A DNA stretch of 64,000 nucleotides, taken from positions 35,591,981-35,655,980 of the forward strand of contig NC_088098.1 of NCBI RefSeq assembly GCF_036370855.1, given 5' to 3'. Positions 1-15,000 of this stretch are shown piece by piece (within the stretch, counting starts at the first letter, position 1; each line of letters opens with the position of its first letter). Position numbers and translations under genes: made by a program. Under the pieces are notes generated by a model that ran no database searches, was not told the DNA's origin, and saw only the letters and a program-made list of their open reading frames with translations. The DNA comes from Dromaius novaehollandiae (taxonomy: Eukaryota; Chordata; Aves; Casuariiformes; Dromaiidae).

Positions 1-558
1 GTTGCACATCTTCATTATGGGCCTGACTCAAAGTCCACAGAAGTAAATGGACCTCTTTCCATTGAATACAGTAGCTACTGCATCAGTCCCTAGCTGATTT
101 AACAGAGATGCAAGACTCTTTAATAATATTCAGCAACTAAGTAGCTACCATATATGCCTTTTTGTGGTTAATTTCCACACACTCTTGCTGCCACAAAGTT
201 TGCTTAAGAAAAAGTCTTGGTTTTTCTCTCTTTGACAAATGAGCTTCTGTACTGGAATTTGAATTTCTACTTGAAGATAACTGGATGAGATTTCTCCTGG
301 TGACTACCACTGCTGCAGGCAACTTCCCCATTTAAAGCAGCCAAAGAATATTAGAAGTGTCTTCCTCTGATTGAGAAATTATACCTTATTTGCAAATGAA
401 CTCCTTTACTCCAATGAAGTACAAGTATTTGTATAGTACAATGCACTACCTCATATTAATAAACAGAGAGGAACCCCCTCCCCCCCAAAAAACTAACTTA
501 ATTGCCAGTACAACTATTTGATGATGTGAAAAAGCAAAGTGAAGTAATTGCATTCCAA

Positions 559-576
559 TTTTTTTTGGGGGGGGGG
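559..576 (+). repeat. T8-G10 homopolymer junction
   Basis: A run of T changes directly to a run of G, a low-complexity tract prone to length error. Confidence 0.85.
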
Positions 577-2363
577 CTTTTAGATATTTAGATTTAGAAG
601 ACTTCATACATGTAGGAGATGGGAAGCTGAGCTCATTTGCAAATGAAAAATAATTTGTCAGTCATGGAGGGAGATCCCCAAAGGCATGCCCATTTCAGAA
701 AATTTCACCCTTTGCATTTCTCATTCCCTTTGGCTGGCTGAGCCTGATCCTGTGATCAGGTGGCAGCAATGGTTATTCTCACATTTATAGCATTTTCTTG
801 TTTCCTTAAAGAGTATCTTTGAGCTGAGTGATTTTATCCAGCTAGAAAAGTCAGTGCCCGCTTTTGCATGACATGCCCTTGTCTAGTGCTGCTTACCCCC
901 TGCAATTCCTATACATCTCAGTCTATAGTACGCTAACCCAGCTAATCATATCTGATGTCCTTACAATCATAGTATCATTCAGCTTAGCATTTTTCTGAGG
1001 CCAGGCCTGCTGTTGCTTCTCAGCCTGTTAAGGCTATTGCTGTTTCCATAGAGCTAGCGGAAAAAATGCCTTCAAAAAAAGATAGAACTCTAGTGATCTG
1101 AGATTTGTATAAGTTTATGAAACGAGGAGATTAAAGCATCAAGTAATCTTATTTTCCACTGATGGCAAACTGGTACATTATAAGTAGCCAAAACCAGCCT
1201 ACTTTTTTTCAGACGGTTGCATTCCCACAGCCTGTAACGGCTTCATGAGACTGCTGCCAGCACTTCATGGTTGCTCTCGGATGAAGACTTGCCTGTCATT
1301 TATCCTGAGGGCCCTCAGCCCCACTCTTAGTGATTCTGTCCACTTGGGTCCAGAAGTTCTGGCTGAACATGAGGTCTGAGGTGAAACCCCTCATGCCTGA
1401 TCCCTCTGGCAGGAGTTTAGGTGTCATTTGGGTGTTCATATCCTGAACACCAGTCTCTGAATTCTCTGGTCTTTTCTTTTTGCCCTTTTTCACCTAAATT
1501 CTTGCCTCTTCCAAGGCAAGTCTGGACAGGAGAAACACAACTGATCCCTCAAAGGCCGTTGCTCAGGGAAGAGGACATATGTGTTCACCATGACACTGCC
1601 TCTCAGGTGAGATGCTGACAGGACAGGGGTGATTAATGCAGCTTAAATATCTATGTAAACATATCCTAACACCTGGTTCTAATACTCCAGTGAAGAAGAT
1701 AGAGTGGGATTCATCTCCAGACATCTAAAAGAGGTCATACGAGTTGTATCTGAAAATGCCCTTTTCTCTCCCCCTGCTATAGCGTAGCATCGATGTAGAT
1801 GCAGTAGGCTTCTGAAGTGAGGTGAGATGGACCTCAAATAGTGTCTCCTCTCTAAACAGGGAGTCGATTTAGTACAATCCACTCTGACCAAGGTGCAGAC
1901 AACAAACTGCCAGAGAAAACAGAGCCCTGGGTAGTCCTGAATGACTTCGGAAAATGTAGCAGCCACGGCAAAAAGTGAAGGAGAAAACCAATAATGATTG
2001 CCTCTCCAAAAGGATCTGCATGCGTGCTCGCTGTCCCAGCACCATGCTCCTGCCAGCGGCGCTGCATCCCGTGGCCAGCTGCAGTCCTGCATGCTCACCC
2101 CCTCCGCACCCCGCCGCCTGGCCCAGCACAACTCCCCCCGTGCCTGAGGTTTGCCCACGCCCGCCAGCAACGCCCCGTGGAGATTTAGCTTGTGGGTGAA
2201 AAGAAATTAACTGACCAGGCCAAGGAAGGAGGGGAACAGTTTGGGAGAGAGAAATAGGAATGCAGGGTGTGTGCTGCTTCTTAGATCTATCTTGCAATGC
2301 CTAGTAAGAATTTAATGTAACCTTAATGTAAGCTTGTTTCACCAGCCGTGGGGTTTGGGGGGT

Positions 2364-2381
2364 TGTTTGTTTGTTTGTTTT
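2364..2381 (+). repeat. (GTTT)n short repeat
   Basis: About four GTTT units following a G-rich run. Confidence 0.8.
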
Positions 2382-5300
2382 ACATTGCAACATTTCAAGC
2401 TGAATTCATCTTCTTTGCCTTGATAAATAAATATTCTCAGCAGGAAACCCTGAAGTGTGGTTTACAAGGCACATGGAGAAAATGAAGAAGTAAGCAAACT
2501 AACAATTTTTAAGGATAAATAATAGGAATTTTGTCTTTCCCTCACAGAGTTTTCCATTAGGAGAGTGTGCGCTCAGTGCCTCAATCTGTATTTTTCACTC
2601 CTCAGCCCAACTTTAGCTCAGAGGGTCAGCTTCAAAAGCACACACAACTTTTTTGTATCTCAGGATCGGGACCTCAAGGACTCCATAGTCTGTGGGATTT
2701 GAGAAACTGTGTAAATAAAAGGTCCCTCCCTCTCCCTTTCCTTGCACTGTTTGTATGAGCAGTTCATACTATTCAAATGGCCAAGGTGACCATGTTAAAA
2801 AAGTCAGAGAAGCCCTCTGCCCCAAAGACTTTACACTTAGTGCAAGGCTAAGAAAACACACGTGAGCGGACTCTGCCAAGCAGGAAAGCAGCAAACTGTG
2901 GAGCACTGGCCACTACACAGGAATCACCTCTGTGTACACGCAGGCAGGTAGGACACGTAGTATTTGCATTTCACATGGGGGCACTTTGAGCTACATAAAC
3001 TGATTTCCTACTGAATTAGTCTCACCCAGCTGTTTTGGCCTGGCACACGGTAGCTGCCAACAGGCATGTGGCCGGGTGTGCTGATGGGCTCTACGCAGAG
3101 CGCGCTTCGTGCCTGCGAGAGCACAGCTCGAGCACGTGATGTGACGGACAGGCGAGGACAAGGGGAGGAATGGGTTAGGGAGAGGGAGAGAAGCAATCAG
3201 GCAGGAGGAGATGGGCGACAGTCATGGAGCAACTACTGACCAGCCTTTAATGAAACGATCACGTTGCAGCAGGGGATTGGGAACAGCACACATCTGGAGA
3301 AAGGCCAGTGATGAAAATCTGATAAAAGAAATTACTCTGAGGAGAGTACGGGAGGCTACTGAGCACTTGGCACATCAAAGACAAGCTGTTTTAGACATAG
3401 TGGGTGGTGCAAGAAGAAAGAGGCAGCACAATCAAAGCAGAACGGCCAAGGGCATGGTAATTAAGTGTGCAAGCAGGCATTTATGAAAGAAGAGAGTCAT
3501 GACGACTGGACGGTGTTGCTTGTCCATGTTGCTTGTGGGTGACAGGGAGAGCCCTACAGTCACAGCATTGGCAGAGGAGCACTTTCGTAGCCAAGTGACG
3601 TCAACCCACCATGCAGCATGTGAACTTGAACTTCAGTGACTGCCTGAGTTGTACAAATCTCATGCTTTTCCCAAGGATCAAAGAGAAACTCTGTAACATC
3701 TGCACCCAGGTTTGGTGTCCAAGCCCAGATTTAGAAGACATGTTTTGGTTTTAGGCCCCAGCTCTACAGCTCTGCTTCTTCCTTCAGGATAGCACCCTGG
3801 CTCTGTAGGGATTGCAAAGGCTTCAGGAACAGCACCTCGTAGCCCCTGCCGGAGGGGAGTTCCCCTAGCTCAGTCTTTTGCATTGCGTGCCAGGAATAGG
3901 ATACATCCCACCAGCCTACAGAACAGTATAATATAAGGCAGCAAAAAAGCATCACTTTTCTTGTAATTTATCTTTCTCTATCATATGCCTTTTTGCCTGT
4001 GGGAATTTTATTAGAACGCGTGGCATTGCTTTGAGGTATAGTACAGGTTTTTCTCAGAGTCACAGGCTTAAAATCCTGTGGTAGCATTAGGCAGGTTTAT
4101 TTCCTGTCATTTATTGCCCTGCTAGTATGAACACTTATTTTTTCTAAAGTGTGTATCTTGTGGTCAGCTGCATCTGGTGCTAATACACAATTACGGTAAA
4201 TTTACATTTTACCAGCTGAAATTTCCTGTAAGCCTTCTGTGGGCTAGCAATACAAAATGAAACTAAGCAAGCAACTTCTAACAGATGAGAAATATTAATT
4301 GATTTGATTTATTTTTCTTTTTTTCATAGCAGTACCTGGACTGACTGCTACCTGACCACAACTCGCAGCAAGCATGAAAAAAGTATGTGGCAAATAATTG
4401 TTTTGAAGATGTTTACAGACATTTTCCTCTGTCACAAAAAAACCTTGCTGCTCTGTGGGGCATTATGGGTGGGGATGTTCAGCGATCAGTCAGCTCTGGA
4501 GGAGCTTGCAGAAGATGTGTTTTGCTCCATGTGTTGTTGTAAGCTGTGCATAAGAACCTCGCAGCTTCCTACTTGCAGTCTCACACTGAGGTGCGCAGCT
4601 CCTAGCAGCACGTCCCCAGATGCAGTGGGGTTTGCTTTGCATGACTCGAACAGAAGTGGACGGTGCCATTAGGTATAAGTGGTGTATGGTATGAATAACT
4701 ATTAGATCGTGTATGTAGTTCAGCGTCTATTCTGTCGGGTTTCAGCTGTAACTGGAGATTCCCTACCATGATGCAGATAAGGAATAATGCTGCTGAGGAA
4801 CATTGTGGTTTTTCTCCTTTCCCAGGGGAAAAGGAAGGTGGTCAGAACTAGCAGCATCCCTATTAGTTCGTCTTTCCTATGCAGAATGCTTCTCTATGTC
4901 CCCTACGTTAGTCAGCCAAAAGAGAGGAGAAGCCAGTTTGTTCAGCCCTTTGCTATCCGTCCATGAGACAAGCCAGGAGATGTTCAAGTACTGCCCCTCG
5001 GCTAGCAGCCTTTCCCCCAGCTGAGCTTTAGCCATAGGGCTGGCCAGGAGCCCACCCCATCTGGGGGAAGCATGCTAACAGCCCCACAGGCCCAGCACCA
5101 GCAGCCTATCCTAACTCACAGCTAGGCAGCTGAGGAGCCTCCGTTTGACCTTGCACATCCCTTAGAGTTATGGCTAGGCAAAGTGTGTGGTATGTGCTCA
5201 TTCAGTAACCACGTGTGCAGGTTTGCCTTGGTATTGCTTAAGGTGGAGAAGACACAAACTGCGTGGCACTGGGTAGCCCCACTTCTCTGCTGAGCAATTT

Positions 5301-8300
5301 GCTTTTGCTCAGAGGAAATTATTTCTGCAGTGCAAAGGCACCTGGGAACACCAAGTATTTCCTTTAATGGGAGGTGCTTCGTTAGGAGAGCAGAAGGTCA
5401 TGCAGCAAAGGCATTAGCGACCTTTCAGGCAGGCTGACAGGAAGTGGGGGGCAAGCAAAACTTTCAAAGTACAAATTTTGGGGAGTATATTTGTTTGTGT
5501 TTTAGATATTTTGCCAATCTGACCTTTTGAAAACCAGCTGTTCACACATCCCACACACAGCTAGATCAGAAAGCTGAGACAGCGATGGGTGGGATATAGC
5601 CATATGGCCCCGCGCTGGTGGCACTGCCCCGCTCACCCGGCGCCACCATCCGTGGCCCTCAGCCTGGCCTCTCCAGGCCAGCGTCAGGGGACACCCCGGC
5701 CCAGGGGTGATGTGGCTCCTGCGCCCTTCTGGGGGCACTTTTAATTTAGGCACCCGTCACTGGTAGTGCAGCTCCCACGGCATCGGCAGTCCATGTGCGG
5801 AGGATGTGGGAGACCTCGGGGTCGGGGAGAGTTAGCAGCCAGGCAATGCAGACTTCATTGCAGTGTCACAGCTGTTGAATTTGTCAAAGAGTTTTTGCTG
5901 ATAGGAGCCTTCTGTAGTTTTGCTGTATGCCTAGAAGCCCAAGCAGACAGACAGATGGTCATTGTATGGATATGCATGCATATATGTATCTATGAATAGC
6001 CCAGATTCCTCCCAAGCCCTCCCTGTAAGCAGTGAGCTTTCTAGGTGCAATTTCCAAATTCCTAATGTGTTTTATTCCCATAATAACACATAGGAGCATC
6101 TCTTGCTTTTCATAAGAGCCCTACCAACATTGCCCAGCTGAGTGAGAAGTTATTAACTATGTAACTACAGAGACACTTCAATAAACTTTACTACCAGGGG
6201 AAGATTTCAAAGTGGGAACAAAGTATGGATGTTTAAAATCCAGCTTGGATTAGGACAAAGCTAGCTCCAAAGTTTTCCTGATCTCAAGACTCTTTGCTTT
6301 GCTCAAGGTGCAACTTCTCAGCATTCAGAAGACCAGTGCATATGTGCAAAGCCCTCACTGAAAAAAAATCTACAAATCAAATTACTCTTGATCCAAGTGG
6401 ACGAGCAAGTAGGTAAAGTTGTAGCTATGTTTTTAAATAGTAGTCTAGAAACAGCTTATCCATCAGAAATCTCTGAAAAGTTTTAGTGATTATTACTAAA
6501 AAACCTAAAAGTTGTTACTGACCAAAAAATACCACATCTTTTTTACTGGGTTTGAAATCTAGAAAGGGTAAAGCCATGTATTAGCCTTTATGAAACCTTC
6601 CACTGTCTGAAATCATGTAGCACAAGAGTAGGATTAACTGGAATAGTAAGTTTTTTATTTTGGTTTGGGAGTATGGAGGAGGCATCCGTGACAACTCATT
6701 GGGGAAGATAAACTAGGTGAGAGCACGTTAGGAAGGTCATGTAATAAAGACCAACGCATCATGAGGAAAAGGCCTAGGCAGGAGAGACAGAAGGTGCCTC
6801 ATTATTAAAAGCAGAATGGCACGATGGTCTGTGAGCAAAGTTAAGAGCTGGCAGTGGTCTGTTGGCCCCCAAAATTGGTAAAGACTACACAATAGCATAT
6901 AAAAAGTGTTCAGTAGTCCTTGCCCTAGGATTCTGCGTGCAAAAGTAAAAATGAGCTGCTTGTGACTGGAGACCACATGTGATTTGCATTGCACCACATG
7001 GAGTCTCAAAGAAACATGGTTTCATACTACGCCAATGGCCTCCCCTAAACACAATTTGGTGTTCAGCATTAAATCGGAAAGCATGGATCTGTCATTTGAA
7101 CGTAGAGCTACAATTTAAAAGAACTAGAGCCAAGATCTAGCAGAGTTCCTGTGCCGCAGGCTAGGTGCGCAATATCAGACTGCCCCTTAAAAAGTGGAAT
7201 TAGCAAATGTGAAATTCATCCGATTACACCAGTTCTGAATTTCAATGGTTTTATCCTTCCCCATTTAGCTTTCATTTTCACTCACCTCAGGTGATTGTTA
7301 TCATTCATTCTTAGATTCTCTTTATCTGATATTTGTTTAGTCATACTCTTTGCATTGTTTGATGTCACCTTGGTTAAATTCTTTGAGGATTGATGTGCTG
7401 GCTTAAGATTTTCATGAAAAGACAACTGAAGAGGTGATACTAACCATATTCAAAACCCCTCGTTCGCTTTGAAACTTTCCATTTTTTCAAATGTTAGACA
7501 CTGTCCTGTGTCATATTCTGCTTCCTGCACTCCACTGGAATGGCTACTCCCAGTCTTTCCTGACTTCTCCCTGGCCAGGCTTGTAACCAGTATCCCAAAC
7601 TCACCCAACACAATTAGCTGCTATTTTTAGTCTTGCTAACTTGGCTTTTGGGATGCCCAACTTTCCGTACATAGAGATTCATGTGTTTTTCAGACTGAGG
7701 ATCTTCCTCAGAACCTGCTCCAGCTTTCTGTGGGGGTTTCTCCAGCTGTGCTGGGGGCTTCTGCTCTTTATCCTTTGGTAGTTTATTGCCTTCACTCTTG
7801 TTTCTTACTAACCTCCTTCACAGGCATACTTTCAGCTGTTATCTGTGTGCTGAGGAATATCCACCTCCCCACTCAAACTTGTCTTTTTTCTACCCAGACT
7901 AAAGCCTTTGCAATCTCTGTGAATGACCAGCATCAGCTTCAATTTAGTATGGTCAAATGGAATCATAATTTTCTTCCTAAATCGCTTCCTTCTAAATCCA
8001 GGCCAGAAGAACCTTTCCTCAAGCCTGTAAGTCAGGTATCTTCTTCGGATCAGCTCTTTTCGAGTCCTCATATCTGAACTGTCACTAGTCTTGCCAATTC
8101 TACCAATACACCACCACAAAGATCTCAATTTGTCTTCCACCTATGCAGTCAAAATTAACAGCCAGGTTTTACTTTGTCTTCACTTGCATTTTTCACCTTG
8201 CTCTGCTCCAGCAGCCGCCTTCTGGCCCTGAGCAAGGCAGTCTTGTCTTGCTCGTGCTAGTGTTTCAAGTTTAGTTTTCTCAGTGTGTCCCATTAATGAT

Positions 8301-9025
8301 GCTGCCATTCCCAGTACATCCCTCACCAGATTATCCTTTCTCCTTTGTGTCAAAATCTACCTATATTCATTTGTATGACTGTTTATCCTTGCTCTTGCCT
8401 CCTGTGCACAGTAGAGATGTCTCCTATCTGGACACCGCTGAGACAGGTTTCAGCAATATGCCAATTCTGAAAACACTAAGCACAAAAAAATTCCAAGCCT
8501 TTCTCACCAGTGACATTTCACTCATAGAAAGAAAAACTAATTTTTCCTTGAGGTTTTCCCCTCCTTCTACCTAAGTGAAAGCTGCTAGACATCAGATGGG
8601 ACAGGGCAGAGGAAGAGCAAAGGTAAGCTCTTGCTAGCACATCCATTCATAATCTGTAAAAATGTATATATGCTGGCAATCATCAGCTCTGACTAAGCCT
8701 CTAAGCTCCCCCTGCTTGCCTGCCTGCATGCTAATTGGGCATACTCGGGCATGCTTAGATTTTCTAATCCAAGAGATATTTCCAAGGAATTCCAAGATAA
8801 TTCCAAGGAATCTATGCTTCACAAACTAAAGTAATAGGTTTTGTTTGCTCAGTGAAGTCCAGATTTCTTGCTTGGGAAAACTAGGAACCCTAGGAAACAT
8901 TGCTTTTAAGGTTTTAAAGAACTATTCTATGGCTGCTGCTTTTATGTTTGTTATTCAAATGGCAAAAACATTTGAGTTAATTATTTCCATTTTCCTGAAG
9001 TCATAACTTGTGAGTGTCTGCCCGC

Positions 9026-9061
<36 letters not shown>
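9026..9061 (+). repeat. Compound (GT)n(GA)n microsatellite
   Basis: About six GT units run directly into about eleven GA units. Confidence 0.9.
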
Positions 9062-12000
9062 TCTGCAGCTGAATTGCATACATGCTGGATCCCAGCACTA
9101 TAGCAGAATGGAAAAGATCAATATTTTATTTTAAATTTTTTTCTCATATATTTTCTAGAAAATTTTGGTAGCAGCTCCCTGGACAAAGATTATGGTTATC
9201 TGAGGCACTGGTATTGATAGAGGCAGAGTCGCTGCTGGTCTCTTGTAAGTGCCTTTGACCCCACAGCCTATGGTGTATGCAAGAGTCAGGAGCGGCCTGT
9301 GGTTTCACTAGCTATTTTTTCTAACAGAAAAACCTCTCTCAGAACTGCAGCCTCCACTATGAGGAAATTGGTTAGCCTCATATGGCACACCCCGATCATG
9401 TTTCCCAACAGCATAAGGGTGAAGACTACTACCAAAAGATTCAACAGTTTCTAGCTGGAAAGTCCTGGGTCTAAGAGCTGAGGCTGCCTGTGTAAGTGGC
9501 GCCCATGAGGTCAGGCTGTTCGTCTTATGAATTGAAAAAGTACTACGTGAAATGGAATTTTTATAGCCTATAGAAATAGCCAGTTCAGCAAATCCATGTT
9601 TTTTTCTGTAACTTTCTCATTAAGAGGAGAGTAGAGCAGTGAAATTCAAAACTCACAAGGTTCCTCTTGGATCTACGTATTTGTCTTGTAAATGATCCGA
9701 CCAGCCTTGTTACCTTCACCTTGAGATATGTATCTTGCTTTTTCAAGAGGATATTAGTATAAAATTAAATATCTTACCCTACTGCATAAACAACCTGGAA
9801 CAAAAGAGGTAGGGAAAAAAGCTTCCTTTTTATTTTAATCCTTCCCCAAAACGATACAACAAAATATTGTTACCAAGGAAACCATCTGGGAAACTCCATA
9901 ATTCTATCTCAAAGAGGAGTAAATCAGTCCTGCCAGATAAGTTTGGCACAAAATTTAGGTTTTGTACAATGTAAATTAACAAACCTCAAAATACTGTAAT
10001 ACCAATGAAACTATTCCCACAACTTCTGGAGTCCAGTCTGCCATCTCTTGGGATCCCTGTTTGCTCGGCAAATAGGTTTATTTTGAATCGTAACCCCAAG
10101 ACAGCAGTCATAACGGCTCAAGAACATGAAAACAAGCCATTTCCAGCCAAAACGATGCATTCAATTACTGCTCTAGCTCAAAGGCTAACAAGTAAACCAG
10201 CTTGTAAAATTAAAGGGTAATTAAGATAAAGGCATAAATTGCTTCATTAATGCAAGATATTAAACATAGTTAAATCAATAGGTATAGGTTTCTACTTATG
10301 GAAAAATGCTATCTTCCTTAGAAAACAGAGGGTGGCAAGAAAGGAAGGCTTGAGGAGCTAGGTGGAAGCATCCGGTGAGTTGAGCCTCTCTGGAGGCAGC
10401 AGACACTGGGGCAGGAGCTGCCCTGCTCTACCCACCCTCGCGCTTGGTCCTCAGCGGCAGCCTGTGAAGCTGGGTTAACGCCTGCCTCGCCCGTGGGGCT
10501 GATGATTCAACCTGCAACATTGAAGGAGAGCGTGACATTCCCCTCCGCTCGGGGCTGTAACGCCCAGAGCTTCAGGGCTTCCCCCTCTGGGCCCCTGGGA
10601 GATGGGAGCACAGACCTGTCCCCTCGAGGGTTCCCATCTCCAGGCATGCTCCTAGATTCATTTACGTCTTAGATTCATTTATGTCTGTGCAGCAAACACT
10701 CAAAATCATTTTGCACTTGAGCATCTGTTCATCGTGCCTTCTTTGCCTTCCAGCTGCTAAATGCCTTTACTCCCAGCCACGTTTTCCTTCTCATTCTTCA
10801 GCTGATAGAACCCATTCTCATGACTTTCGTTTGCCTTGCCTGTCTGCCTCTGCAGTACAGATGTGCCAGTCAAAAACTGTAGGGTGTCTGAGCAACTTTT
10901 AACTAGAGTAGGTGACACCCATTCTAATGCAGACTTTCTGAAATCTGATTTTTTTAAAAAGAATATGAACCATTATTTTTTTTCTTGTAAAGCATTATCA
11001 ATTGATAGGCGATATAGTCCATGAATGATGAAATAATCTAATCCCCTTGCAATAACAATCATCCTTGACTTTTACATTAGCCACTCCTTTCCACTGTTCT
11101 TTAATATCTTGGAAAAGTAACCGTAAACTGTTTTTCCTGCCCATAGTCTTTCAGTTACTTTACTGTCACTTTACTTTACTTTTATGAGTCAGCCAGATGT
11201 TTTGTTCAATAGCCTTGTGACTAATTTAGTGTCTTCTTTCTACAAATATCTACACTGAAGAGCAGATAAATAAGATCATTTAAGTGCTACTTCAACGCAT
11301 TGGGTTTGAACTCTTTGCTCCATTGCTGCAAACTGTGCTCACTGCTTAGTTTTGACCACAACTGCGCAAGACCACGGTGGTATTCACTCACCTTCTTAAT
11401 AAAAACTTGTTCACCTGAAGATTTGTCACAGTGAGCTTGACCATCTCTGATTGCAAGCGGTCCAGCAACAGCAGGTATGTAGTGCTATATATTAGAGATA
11501 TGCAAGAAATAATGGCTCATTGAGCCATACGTCTCTGTAAGCAATGGTAGCTACCCTCCATGTCACAAGGTCTACAGTTTGCTTTTCTGTTGTTTTAGTT
11601 GCCTGTGCAAGCTGGAGGCAAGGCAGGGGTCTGAGCTGAGCTGTGTGCAGAGTTCCCAACAGGTCGGCGTTGGAGGTCAGCCCAGGGGCAAATTTCTGTC
11701 CAGACAGCTCAGTGATTTTTAAAGCTGTGTTTCTGAAGGAAAGAAAATTTGACTTGCCTCTGGCTGGCTGAGGCTGAACCCAGATGAGGTGATATGAAAC
11801 CGAGCTAAATATCAGATGGTGTTACTGTGTTGGATCTCTTCTGCATTTCATTTCAGACCTTCCCTCATCACAGCCTTCTCAAATACCTGAAAATTAATGA
11901 TTCCTTTCCAAGTGCTTTGTTTAATAGTTAAACTCAACTGCATATTCCAGGTGCTAAGTACAAATGAATTGATTCTGCTACAGGGAAGACATATTTCATG

Positions 12001-15000
12001 CGAGCTGCATGAGTGTGTGCAGCATCTGAGTAAGATGAAATGTGGTGTGGCAGTACCTTGTGGAGGCAAAGCAGGGCTATAGTGAAAAGAAAACTCATCT
12101 TTCTTCTTGGGCTAAAACTTGGGCTAAAAAAGACATTTATGAACTCAAGGACACCTGTCCCCCCTCAGTCCTCTTTGGAGGCGAAAAGCAATAACTGTGC
12201 TCATGCTGATATGTCAGAATAACAAAGCTACTTGGATGCTGAATTTACTGTATGTGCCTTACATATTCCTGGGGGAGGGGAGGTATTAAACAGGAGAACT
12301 CTTCTAACTCAAATAGAGACAAACTAAGAATAACTACCTGGGAGAAAATGCTTACAGTAAAAAAAGCAGCAAAACCCACAGACTTTCCTACGAAGACAAA
12401 ACCAGTTAGCCACAGGTAAGAAATAGCCAGACAAGAAGTAAACCTCCCACACTTAATTGTCAGACTCATTTCTTCTGTGGGTGAGGAAGAATCTCTTCAA
12501 TTAATGGATACCACAGAAGATGAAATGGACAGGACATAACCGTATCAGTTGACTAGATTAAGTAATAATATTTGATAGTAGCTCATTAGGTGTTGGTCCC
12601 AGCTAAAAGCTATTAAATCAAGTTGTATAAAGTGAGCATGACCAAAAGAGCTTCTCCTCCCACTGAGAAGTCAGAGGGACCATCCTGTGTCCTCCAAAAG
12701 CATCTCTTGTTTGAGACAGGACTTCCAACTGGGTCAATTCCATGGTAGTGAAAATGTCATTTTTATAAAAAGGGAAAATGAGAGTATGTTTAGGTTTCCA
12801 ATCATTTTAAGAAAGGAACTACACATGTTCGTTTATGGCATGATAAATGCTTATTTGGATGCAACTTTCAATCCTGAATGGAAACAATTTAGCTGAGATG
12901 ATTTCTACTTTTCATCTGAGACTCTGGTTCTTTTTATGCAGTTTAAAAGGTACCTTTTTGACTGCGAGTGTATGGCTTATTTTGGAGATAGAGGCACAAA
13001 TGCATGGATATTTTTTCTCTGAATTATTGTCCTCTGTCTAGAATATATTTATGTACCATTTGTGCAGTCCATACATGATTTTAGAATTCATAAGAATGCT
13101 GTGAAAATGAAGAGCCAACTTAATTAAAAGACTAGTTCAAGGTTTTCAACTGACTACTTTTTTCCATTCATATCCATGTCATTAGCCACTTGTGATAGAA
13201 ACCATCTCACAAGATATTTTTTGTGGTGTTCAGGAAGCAAATAATTTTTACAATGCCTATGGAAAAAAAATTGCTAGATAGGTAGCATAAGCTTCATCAG
13301 CTGGATAGCATGAGTAGACTTTCATCATTGCTTGTTTGCTTCAGATGAGAAACCACAAAGATTCATTGAGTTCATATACCATTTTTCTTAAACTCCTCTG
13401 CTAATCTACAAGCTAAGAGAGCAAGTATTTGAACAATATAGGACAAATAGCAGTGTTTTATATATTTTCTACAAATCTCTGAAAAATACTGTACACATTT
13501 TGAATTTATTTTTTGCCTGGTATTTTATGCCTTTTTGAAAGTTTTTTCATTTACCAATAAATATGGCCCTTCAATAAATTCACAACCATTTTATGCCAAG
13601 CATACTTATGTGGGGCTAGAAGAAGGAATGGAGTATAACACATTTATTTGTGATCAAAACCAGAACAATTTAGCTTTACAAAGAGTAATCTTTCTAGAAT
13701 TAGGTACAAGGTGTTCCCTGGGTGCCAGGAGTGGCCATAAGAGAAGCATGATTCAGGAACCTCAAGACTGAAAGACTGGACTGTACAAATTAAACAGAGC
13801 CCGTCGTCTGTATGTGAAGCTAGTCACATACTTTATACTTCTAAAGAGTGTATACTAAGTGCAGACTTGAAGAATTCTGAGAAATATTCAGGGAAAACAG
13901 GAATATTATCCTTTGCATTAAGTGGTTGCCAATTTGCTTTTATTACTTGTGAAATATTTGATTTTTAAAAATTCATTTTTTATATTGTTTCTTTTAATAG
14001 ACCCCTTTGTGTGGGCTCACCACTCAAAGGAAAGAAAGACCCTAACATCCTATTCACCTAGATTTTGATTCAAATCATTTTGAAATCAAAGTGAATCTTT
14101 CCATTGACTCTAGTGAGTTTTGAAATCAAGCAGCCCGTAACAGAATCCTCAAGTGGAAGAAAGCTGCACTAGGAATTATAGTTCAAGGGAACTGCATCAA
14201 ACTAGCTTTTCACTAGTAAGACTGAGTTGTTTAGCATTTGTTTAGCATGGTAGCTGAATTTTCAACTCATGTGTATATTTTACACGTTAATTGTACCATT
14301 CAATTTAGCATCAAGGTTCTCTGAGGTAACGTAGTCATGTACATGTAGCCCAAGTGAGGAGGAAATATTTTATAGATCACTGCAACAAAATTTAAAACTA
14401 ATGGAAAAGCATTATTTGCACAGTGTTTCTGTTGAATGGTCCCTCTAAAGATGAAACTAAAATAGAACATCTAAATCTGTTCCAAAAAGAACGTAAACCA
14501 TCAACATCTACAGTCTTTGAGGAAAAGCGAGATCTGCGGAGGAGGTGCAAGATCATGTTACAGGATCAACAACTCTAGATTGCTAGGGCAGGTAGACAGG
14601 AAAATGGACTGAGGACAGAGTTGGGCATGCCCTAGACAGGGATTTGCCAGTCAGCAGCATCTGTTGTCTGACCTTCAGAAGCAAAAGAGGGGTAGGTGTG
14701 GGGGAATTTCCTTACCGCTGATGACATTAACAGCCTGAGGATAGCATAAAATCGTGAGTTCTGGAATGACTTTCCTGCAAAGTGTCATTGCTTTGGGGTT
14801 CATTGTATATAAACCTATGGGAAAAGAATGATACACTTTTCAAGAATACTTTTCTGTGGAAACGATTATGCAAATACATATATTTTCCTGCATCTCATTT
14901 TACTTACATAAGCACTATCTGTGACATGATGAAAATACCTGAGAAGTGTTGAGTGCTGTTAATTCTTATTAATGGCATCTTCCAGAGAACTGTCAGCCCC

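Noticed and set aside
1679-2297. Overlapping frames of 142 and 163 codons on the minus strand
   Set aside because: Two frames on the same strand in a GC-richer patch with plus-strand frames opposite; composition explains them.
3211-3486. 91-codon basic plus-strand frame
   Set aside because: No domain, no splice or promoter context; likely chance.
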